NCBI GenBank assembly: GCA_002317175.1 | Contig: DCJA01000028.1 | Span: forward strand, 47,946 to 60,496 | Source of the DNA: Lachnospiraceae bacterium UBA1712 | Lineage (GTDB): Bacteria > Bacillota > Clostridia > Lachnospirales > Lachnospiraceae | Direction of reading: 5' to 3' | DNA length: 12,551 nucleotides | In this document: piece by piece, positions 6,734 through 12,551 of the stretch | How positions within the stretch are numbered: the stretch's first letter is position 1 | Layout: every line of letters starts with the position of its first letter | Notes under the pieces: generated by a model | Seen by the model: only the letters and a program-made list of their open reading frames with translations | The model's database searches: none | What the model was told of the DNA's origin: nothing | Made by a program: the position numbers and the translations under genes

Positions 6734-9658
6734 TTATGCTGATAAACTGTATTCCATAAGAAAACTCTTTGCCAGTTTATACAGGCTTGATGTGTCTACA
6801 CTATTATTATCGGCAGATGTCGAAGAATCATTACTTCTTTCTGCAAATGTCTGTATTTCTTTGCCGACAACAACATTTATATCCATTGACAGCTCGGTTT
6901 TTTCAGCCATTCTGCTTACAACTTCCTTGAGGGCCCCTACTCCATCCTTCAACTCTGATACAATCATTCCTTTTACATTCTGATTTGCTATAGAAAAATG
7001 AGCTGTTATCTGGCCATACTGGGCAGATTCAAAGCTTGCAACTACGCTGCTTTCATCCCCGTGCCTCAGAGTCAGATTTATGGCTGTTACTTCACCATTA
7101 ATATCCATTGGAACTGTATATCTTTCCTGCTTACTTCTATTGAGTGCAAGTGAAAGCTGTTTATGTGATAATCTCATCTGATTCAAATCAAGATAACTGT
7201 CTGCAGAATACTGATACTCTTCTATAGTATCTTTTCCAGCATTTATCATTGATTCGTACTGTGCCATTGCAGTATCTCTGTTATCAAAAGACTCAAGCAC
7301 AGAATCTGCTTTGCTCTTGTAATCATCAAATGCCTTTTGTGCTCTTTCAGATCTCTTCTCATATTTCTTTAATATATTGAATACATTGTTATCACTATCG
7401 TTCAGAGCATTGTAAGCTGCAATATTGTCTGCTGTTACACTTTCAGCTTCTGATACGAGACCTTTAGCCGCATCCTGCCCATTTAAAAGTGTATTTATAT
7501 AGTCTTTATAAGCTTCATTAGTGTAGGCTTTGTCATATTCCGCATTTTTGTCATCTCCAACCTGCTTTACAAATGCCTGCTCTATCTGATCTGATATAGA
7601 TACACCCTTTTTGATAACATCCTGAATAAAACCATAATTGTCATCTATGCTTTCGTTGAACTTGACGCCTCTGCTTCTCATTCCTGTAAGTAAGCTCTTA
7701 AAGCTAATGTCTACGTTCTCGTTGATAAGTGCACCAATGGCTGCTCCATCTGTTTTTTCAAGACGATTAATCAGTCTATATATTCCTATATATGCTTCTC
7801 TTTCAGATGCAGATATCTCATTGCTCTTTTCCAGTTTGTATAGGAATTTAGAATACTTATCGTCGTTGTCTGTTGTTTCCATCTGATTCAGAGTTTTTGT
7901 AAGATCAGTAATATTCATCTCCAAAGGATTAATGCCCTGCCTGATAAGCTCCAGTGTTCTTGCTGGAGTAAGACTATCAATCAGCTGATTCATCTCATTC
8001 AGCCTGTCGCTTACCTGACCTATGCTCTCAGCATTTATTTCCATGCTGTTATATCCCAAAATTCTTACTGATTTTGCATTTATTTCATTATTTTCCAGAC
8101 CAATATCAGCAAGAATTGCATCCACATTTCTAAAAGCCTTGCTAATACTGTCACCCATATCTTTTCTTGGTGCGGTCATCAGCTGTTCATAGCTCTCACC
8201 TGCTGCCTCATATCTTGCTTTTAGATCTGTTCCAATCTGATGAACAGTAGTAAGTGAATATTCAGCCTCTATCTTAAGTCTTCCAATTACTGCTGCAGGC
8301 ATATATGGAAGTTCAGAAACCAGCTGCCTTGTATTATTAAATACACTTGCCTTTGTTCCCAGATTTTCTGGCTGCTCATTACCGTAAATACTTCTATTAA
8401 CCAGCTCCTGTCCCGCTTTAAGTGTATCAACAAGATTAGAAAGAGGCATTGTATCCATCTCTATTCCACGCTTTAATAAAGATACATTTACATCCAAAGT
8501 CATACGAAGTCGGATTTCTTCCAAAGCTGCTCTTCCAGTTTGAAGTGCTGAATTATCATCAGCTAGAGTAGCTGCTTCTGTCTGAGCGTAATACAGATTA
8601 TTTATTGTAATTCTTCTGTTGCTGTTAATGACATTTTTTAACTGGTTATCAGATATATCATTGGTCTTTTCCAGTATTTTTGCTGCCTTCAGATAGATAT
8701 TTGGCTCTTCTTCTGCGAGATTAGCTTTCTTGGCTTCCTCTCCTCTGGATAAACTGAATGCAGCTCTTCTACTAGCTTCTTCATAACTAATGGGTAGCTT
8801 AACATTAAATATTTCATCAAGCTTTTCTATATTAGACTTTGTTAGGTCTATTCCTTTTTCAACAAGCCAGTTTGCTTCTCTTATCTGAGTATTATGATCT
8901 ATATCTTCAATTTCAAATTCTGCTACAGTTTTCTCAATGTTGTCCTTTAGATTGCTGATATCCGCAGCATCTGCCTTCTGAGCCAGATAACCCTGCATAC
9001 CAAGAGAGAAATAAGCTTTTGATCCTGTCTTTTCTGCTCCTGCAACACTATAGTTCGCAAGATAGATGTTGTCGATTGATGGCTCCATGCCATTTTCCAG
9101 CATATACTGAATGCCAGCCTCTTTTATCTCATTAATTCCCTGAATCTCATTAGCCGCGTTGTTTATTTTCTTTGCGTTTGCCTCTGTCTGTGGAATGTCA
9201 GCTTCCTTCATGGCCTTTGCAAGTGAATTGGCCTTTGCTGCACTTCCTGTTATAGCTTCCAATTTATTAGTATTCAGGTCATCATTGAAGCCTGCAACAA
9301 CATCTCCTGACTGAGCTACAACTGCCTTGATATGGTCCATGATTGTAACAGTTTCTTCATCAGACATCTGTGATGGTTTAAATCCATCCTTACACATCTG
9401 AGCATAATCTTCTTCAGACATAGTATTAGACACTACTGTCATATAGTCCTGTCTGGTTTGCACGTCTAAGGCACCTGCTTCACTAATAACATCCTGCATT
9501 GATCTTCCCTGATCAATAATAAAACCGGTATCCTTACCTATATCAGTAATGTCTAATCTTATTGCGTGTGTATTGTTTGCCTTAGAGTAATTGGTTGTAC
9601 TCATTGCCTGCTGTTTGTTTTCAACCTGTATAGCTTCAATGCTGTTTCCAATTCTCAT
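6734..9658 (-). CDS. Large protein of unknown function in the flagellar block, FliK-like C-terminus (possibly DUF6240)
   Basis: This is a 974-aa, polar, mostly helical protein with no signal peptide and no membrane segment. ATG 9658 has AGGTG five bases upstream. A degenerate unit recurs many times: an acidic helix end, then G-I/V/M, a short polar turn often with Thr/Pro, N-I/L, and another helix. Examples are ENGMEPSIDNIYLAN (188-202), EKGIDLTKSNIEKLDEI (267-283), KRGIEMDTMPLSNLVDTL (396-413) and RQGINPLEMNITDLTKTL (573-590). Residues about 760-815 look like a coiled coil. Residues about 845-935 have the beta-alpha order of the FliK hook-length C-terminal domain: MDINGEVTAINLTLRHG, then YGQITAHFSIANQNVKGMIVSEL. 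I recall similar Lachnospiraceae proteins under DUF6240, unchecked. Its place directly ahead of flagellin, and a possible flagellar promoter, suggest a role in flagellar export or assembly. This is inference only. Confidence 0.65.
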   Translation of the reverse strand: MRIGNSIEAIQVENKQQAMSTTNYSKANNTHAIRLDITDIGKDTGFIIDQGRSMQDVISEAGALDVQTRQDYMTVVSNTMSEEDYAQMCKDGFKPSQMSDEETVTIMDHIKAVVAQSGDVVAGFNDDLNTNKLEAITGSAAKANSLAKAMKEADIPQTEANAKKINNAANEIQGINEIKEAGIQYMLENGMEPSIDNIYLANYSVAGAEKTGSKAYFSLGMQGYLAQKADAADISNLKDNIEKTVAEFEIEDIDHNTQIREANWLVEKGIDLTKSNIEKLDEIFNVKLPISYEEASRRAAFSLSRGEEAKKANLAEEEPNIYLKAAKILEKTNDISDNQLKNVINSNRRITINNLYYAQTEAATLADDNSALQTGRAALEEIRLRMTLDVNVSLLKRGIEMDTMPLSNLVDTLKAGQELVNRSIYGNEQPENLGTKASVFNNTRQLVSELPYMPAAVIGRLKIEAEYSLTTVHQIGTDLKARYEAAGESYEQLMTAPRKDMGDSISKAFRNVDAILADIGLENNEINAKSVRILGYNSMEINAESIGQVSDRLNEMNQLIDSLTPARTLELIRQGINPLEMNITDLTKTLNQMETTDNDDKYSKFLYKLEKSNEISASEREAYIGIYRLINRLEKTDGAAIGALINENVDISFKSLLTGMRSRGVKFNESIDDNYGFIQDVIKKGVSISDQIEQAFVKQVGDDKNAEYDKAYTNEAYKDYINTLLNGQDAAKGLVSEAESVTADNIAAYNALNDSDNNVFNILKKYEKRSERAQKAFDDYKSKADSVLESFDNRDTAMAQYESMINAGKDTIEEYQYSADSYLDLNQMRLSHKQLSLALNRSKQERYTVPMDINGEVTAINLTLRHGDESSVVASFESAQYGQITAHFSIANQNVKGMIVSELKDGVGALKEVVSRMAEKTELSMDINVVVGKEIQTFAERSNDSSTSADNNSVDTSSLYKLAKSFLMEYSLSA
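6807..6833 (-). promoter_or_regulatory. Sigma-28/SigD-type flagellar promoter of flagellin, inside the upstream gene
   Basis: On the minus strand, TAAT (6833-6830), a 15-base spacer and GCCGATAA (6814-6807) match the flagellar sigma pattern TAAA-N15-GCCGATAA at three of four and all eight positions. Transcription would start near 6800, giving a leader of about 80 bases before flagellin. The site is within codons for the Ser/Asp-rich tail of the 974-residue protein, so flagellin and fliS can be made in excess of that protein. Confidence 0.75.
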
Positions 9659-9678
9659 AAGTTCACCTGTTTTCTTTC

Positions 9679-9712
9679 AAAATAAAAAGAGTGAAGAATC
9701 ATCTTCACTCTT
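9679..9712 (-). terminator. Rho-independent terminator after glgB
   Basis: On the minus strand, AAGAGTGAAGA (9712-9702), a 4-base loop TGAT and TCTTCACTCTT (9697-9687) form a perfect 11-pair stem, followed by TTTATTTTG. It starts about 40 bases past the glgB stop and ends only about 20 bases before the next gene's ATG, so the next gene needs its own promoter or depends on read-through. Confidence 0.85.
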
Positions 9713-9713
9713 T

Positions 9714-9740
9714 ATTTCGGTTTAATTTCATTTTTTCTTA
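9714..9740 (-). promoter_or_regulatory. Possible sigma-28/SigD promoter of the 974-residue gene
   Basis: TAAG (9740-9737), a 15-base spacer and ACCGAAAT (9721-9714) resemble the flagellar sigma pattern TAAA-N15-GCCGATAT at three of four and six of eight positions. A start near 9707 would fall inside the first arm of the glgB terminator hairpin. It is weaker than the site ahead of flagellin. No convincing sigma-A hexamers were seen in this gap. Confidence 0.4.
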
Positions 9741-9753
9741 AGTTAATCTAACC

Positions 9754-11676
9754 TTAAATCTCAAAGATCACTGCTGAGAAAGGAGGCAGATCAAAGTTCA
9801 GCGTGTAATCTCTGTTATCACACTTATAAGGCTTTGGTGCAATGCTGGCTGGAATAGTGTGTCCATTTCCGCCAAATCTTTCTTCGTCACTGTTAAGAAC
9901 AAGTTTAACCTTCTTTGATGTTGGAACACCTACAGCATACTCTTCTCTAAAGATTGGTGTCATGTTAAGAACAAATAACAGCTTTTTCTTACCGTCAGCA
10001 CTCTTTCTTATAAAGCTATATGTGCTTCTGTCAGCGTCATCAGCATTGACCCATTCAAATCCGTCCCAGCTATTATCTATCTCGTACATAGCCTTATTTT
10101 TTCTGTAGAGATTCAAAAGCTCTTTAACGTAATCCTGAAGTCCTTTGTTAAGTGGCTCACTAAGTAAGAACCAGTCCAACTCTCTTGCTTCTGACCATTC
10201 ACGCTCCTGACCAAATTCCTGTCCCATGAAAAGAAGCTTCTTTCCACAGTGTCCAAACATAAATGTATATCCAGTTCTAAGGTTTGCATACTTATCGATC
10301 TGATAACCAGGCATCTTATTAACCATAGAACACTTCAGATGTACTACTTCGTCATGTGATAATGGAAGAATATAGTTCTCTGAGCTGTTATAACTCATAG
10401 CAAATGTCAATGCATGATGATTATTCTTCTTAAATAATGGATCAAGCTTCATATATTCACAGAAATCATGCATCCAACCCATATTCCATTTGAAGTTAAA
10501 GCCTAAACCACCGTCTTTAACACTCGCTGTAATCTTTGGCCATGCTGTTGATTCTTCTGCAATTGTCATCACACCAAGATTCAAGCCTTCTATAACTGAA
10601 TTGAGGTGCTTGAAGAACTCTATTGCTTCAAGGTTCTCATTACCACCATACTGATTTGGTAACCAGTTACCACCGTCACGGCCATAGTCAAGATATAGCA
10701 TTGATGCCACTGCATCAACTCTAAGTCCATCAATATGGTATTCCTTAATCCAGAATAAGGCGTTAGCAATCAGGAAATTCTTAACTTCTGTTTTGCCATA
10801 GTTAAATATCTTTGTACCCCAGTCAGGATGCTCGCCTCTTCTTTTGTCAGGATGCTCATAAAGACATGTTCCATCAAATTCTGAAAGGCCGTGTGCATCC
10901 TTTGGAAAATGCGCTGGTACCCAATCCAGAATAACACCAATTCCGTGCTTATGAAGAGTATTAACAAGATATGCAAAATCTTCTGGTGTTCCATAACGTG
11001 ATGTTGGTGCATAATATCCAGTTACCTGATATCCCCATGATCCATCAAATGGTGATTCAGCTATACCCATAAGCTCAACATGTGTGTATTTCATCTCAGA
11101 CAGATATTCAACTATTCTGTCCGCAAACTGTCTGTATGTATAGAAACCATCCTCACCTGTAGGATGTTTCATCCATGAACCTATATGGCACTCATAAATA
11201 GCCATTGGTTCCTTATTCATATCTTTTGTGGCTCTGGATTTCATCCATGATGAATCTGTCCATTTTATTTTACTGATATCACAGGTTTTTGAAGCAGTTC
11301 CTGGTCTGAGCTCTGCTGTATTGGCATATGGATCAGCCTTATAATGCTTCTCACCCTCCGGAGTAGTAATAAGGAATTTGTATAATTCCCCTTCCTTGAC
11401 ACCTGCATAAAACTTTGCAAATATTCCACCTGGTCCCAATCTGTCAAGTGGATGTGATGTTTCATCCCAGTCGTTAAATGTTCCGATAACATGTACTGAT
11501 GCAGCATTTGGAGCCCAAACCGCAAAAAACATACCATCTTCCCCATTTTCATTAGATGGATGAGCTCCTAATTTCTTATATATCTCATAATGCGTCCCCT
11601 GAGCAAAGAGATACTGATCAGCTTCTGATATAAATACATTTTGCTTCTTTTTTTCTGCCACTTCCCCTAACCTCAC
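9754..11676 (-). CDS. glgB: 1,4-alpha-glucan branching enzyme (GH13)
   Basis: This enzyme cuts alpha-1,4 chains of glycogen and rejoins them as alpha-1,6 branches in the cytoplasm (640 aa). An N-terminal CBM48 sandwich (about 30-125, with FFAVWAPNAASVHVIGTFNDW) is followed by the GH13 barrel. Region I is DWVPAHF (251-257). Region II is GLRVDAV with nucleophile D321, region III is AEEST with acid/base E374, and region IV is SHDEV with D442. The spacing of the three catalytic residues is the same as I recall for Escherichia coli GlgB. A beta domain closes the protein (about 540-640, ending PPFSAVIFEI). Nothing is missing. The start is GTG at 11676, directly touching the upstream TAA. A GTG five codons later (11661), with AGGGG just before it, is a reasonable alternative, and both may rely on coupling to the upstream gene. 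No other glycogen genes are in view. Confidence 0.95.
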   Translation of the reverse strand: MRLGEVAEKKKQNVFISEADQYLFAQGTHYEIYKKLGAHPSNENGEDGMFFAVWAPNAASVHVIGTFNDWDETSHPLDRLGPGGIFAKFYAGVKEGELYKFLITTPEGEKHYKADPYANTAELRPGTASKTCDISKIKWTDSSWMKSRATKDMNKEPMAIYECHIGSWMKHPTGEDGFYTYRQFADRIVEYLSEMKYTHVELMGIAESPFDGSWGYQVTGYYAPTSRYGTPEDFAYLVNTLHKHGIGVILDWVPAHFPKDAHGLSEFDGTCLYEHPDKRRGEHPDWGTKIFNYGKTEVKNFLIANALFWIKEYHIDGLRVDAVASMLYLDYGRDGGNWLPNQYGGNENLEAIEFFKHLNSVIEGLNLGVMTIAEESTAWPKITASVKDGGLGFNFKWNMGWMHDFCEYMKLDPLFKKNNHHALTFAMSYNSSENYILPLSHDEVVHLKCSMVNKMPGYQIDKYANLRTGYTFMFGHCGKKLLFMGQEFGQEREWSEARELDWFLLSEPLNKGLQDYVKELLNLYRKNKAMYEIDNSWDGFEWVNADDADRSTYSFIRKSADGKKKLLFVLNMTPIFREEYAVGVPTSKKVKLVLNSDEERFGGNGHTIPASIAPKPYKCDNRDYTLNFDLPPFSAVIFEI

Positions 11677-12551
11677 TTAACTGATAAAATCATTTTCTCT
11701 GAGGATAATCATATCTTCCTCATCATATCGTTTAGCAAACAATACATCTGTAAAATGCTTTAATGACTTCTTGTTAGCCTTTTCAATCGCCTCATCCATA
11801 ATATTTCTTACATCAGCGACTGTAACAACATGGTCACTAGTCTGTAATTCATCTATTCTTGTATGTAATGCCAGGATACCCATATCATCAATAGAATACT
11901 CGAGATGTTCCGCATACTTCTTGCCGTATGCAACAAGGGCATCATCACTCAGCTCTTCAACCTCAATATGAACATTGAAGATCTGCTTCATGCCGTCAAA
12001 GTATTCCATCATCTTATGCATATTCTTCTTTGTATCCTGAAGAGCAACAACAATTCCTGTCTTTTCCTGATTAAGAGATTTTAACAGGTTCTTTGTAGTT
12101 TCTGCGCTCATACCACTAGCCTTCTCAATAATAAGACCACCACTGGCAAGCTTTTCAACCATCACACCTACACTCTTATTGTTAAGTGCTTCACCTGATA
12201 CCTTTGCAATCTTTCCTGTAAAGTTTGCATCAGTATTCTTGATGTATCTGATTACATTCTTTGCAAGATCAAGTGATTCATCTGTAGTTTCTCCAGTTAC
12301 AAACACATTGCCTGTATATGCTGCTAAGCTTATTTTATCAATTGAGTGTAACAGATTCTGTCTTGCACTCTTTGTCTGAGCAAACTGACCAAATAATGCC
12401 AGTTCATCCTCATTCATGCTTCTGTTTGAAGCATCCTCATATTTTTCTGTCTCAGATTTTTCAGCTACAGGTGTTTCTGTTGCCTTTTCTTCAGCAGCTT
12501 CCTCTGTTGCTGGCTCTTCTGCCACCTCTTCAGCAGCTTCCTCTGCGGCTG
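11677..12551 (-). CDS. C-terminal part of a protein with acidic linker and inactive-looking AAA+-like domain
   Basis: The reading frame stays open to the right edge, so the true start is outside the window; about 291 codons are visible. The first 40 or so encode a low-complexity Ala/Glu/Thr/Pro linker. The remainder (nucleotides about 12410-11677) follows the order of a AAA+ ATPase of the CbxX/CfxQ kind: strand and loop GNVFVTGETTDES (about 12312-12274) at the Walker A place, GGLIIEKASGM (about 12141-12109) at the Walker B place, GIVVALQDTKKNMHKMME, then a sensor or lid region HIEVEELSDDALVAYGKKYAEH and a helical lid. GxxGxGKT is replaced by GETTDES, the Walker B acids by EK, and no arginine finger is evident, so it is probably a non-hydrolysing domain. 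It ends in TAA immediately before the glgB GTG, suggesting one transcript. Its role is unknown, and the unseen N-terminal part may hold active domains. Confidence 0.6.
   Translation of the reverse strand, partial: AAEEAAEEVAEEPATEEAAEEKATETPVAEKSETEKYEDASNRSMNEDELALFGQFAQTKSARQNLLHSIDKISLAAYTGNVFVTGETTDESLDLAKNVIRYIKNTDANFTGKIAKVSGEALNNKSVGVMVEKLASGGLIIEKASGMSAETTKNLLKSLNQEKTGIVVALQDTKKNMHKMMEYFDGMKQIFNVHIEVEELSDDALVAYGKKYAEHLEYSIDDMGILALHTRIDELQTSDHVVTVADVRNIMDEAIEKANKKSLKHFTDVLFAKRYDEEDMIILRENDFIS
12488..12545. repeat. 19-bp direct repeat in the Ala/Glu linker
   Basis: A 19-base stretch at 12488-12506 is repeated exactly at 12527-12545, 39 bases (13 codons) apart. Both copies encode the same EEAAEE run in the same frame. 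It marks tandem growth of the low-complexity linker, and more copies may lie beyond the window edge. Confidence 0.7.

Noticed and set aside
10770..11552. Two open frames of 80 and 95 codons on the minus strand inside glgB
   Set aside because: They are out-of-frame shadows of the glgB barrel region, with odd residue composition, no ribosome site and no family features.
12523..12525. GTG at 12525 as the start of the AAA+-like protein
   Set aside because: The frame continues open through the same Ala/Glu linker to the window edge, and there is no ribosome site; the gene is cut by the window rather than starting here.
1..12551. Search for CRISPR arrays, insertion sequences, tRNA or rRNA genes and phage genes
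   Set aside because: No regularly spaced repeats, transposase motifs, tRNA-like cloverleaf or rRNA-like stretches were seen.

Overview
The window looks like chromosomal DNA from a motile, low-GC Firmicute, most likely a gut or rumen Lachnospiraceae (Butyrivibrio, Roseburia, Lachnospira type). This is inferred from AT-rich composition, strong AGGAGG-type ribosome sites, the Gram-positive form of Tad pilus cluster without secretin genes, and the flagellin, FliS and glycogen-branching-enzyme sequences. The genus is not determined. Every convincing gene lies on the minus strand, so genes read from the right edge to the left edge.

Region 1 (12551 to about 9680): the C-terminal part of a protein that starts outside the window (acidic Ala/Glu linker plus a AAA+-like domain with broken ATP-binding motifs) abuts glgB with no spacer. 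glgB encodes a complete glycogen branching enzyme and ends at a rho-independent hairpin. Region 2 (9658 to about 5030): a flagellar block with a 974-residue protein of unknown function (FliK-like C-terminus), a flagellin and its chaperone FliS, closed by a second strong terminator. A near-consensus flagellar sigma (sigma-28/SigD) promoter sits inside the 3' end of the 974-residue gene, just ahead of flagellin. A weaker one overlaps the glgB terminator. Region 3 (5083 to 4833): a 251-bp gap with a candidate sigma-A promoter and a dyad over its -10. Region 4 (4832 to 1): a tight, overlapping Tad pilus operon: prepilin peptidase, CpaE-like protein, TadA ATPase, TadB, TadC and the start of a Flp-type pilin cut by the window edge.

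The Tad genes should work as one inner-membrane machine: the peptidase trims the pilin, TadA powers assembly, TadB and TadC form the platform, and the CpaE-like protein may place or regulate it. The flagellar genes make, chaperone and perhaps control the export of flagellin. The most unusual points are an Ig-like extracytoplasmic domain inserted in TadC, nucleotide-binding motifs that look dead in both the CpaE-like protein and the AAA+-like protein, and the large repeat-bearing flagellar-block protein. I found no rRNA, tRNA, CRISPR array, transposase or phage gene.
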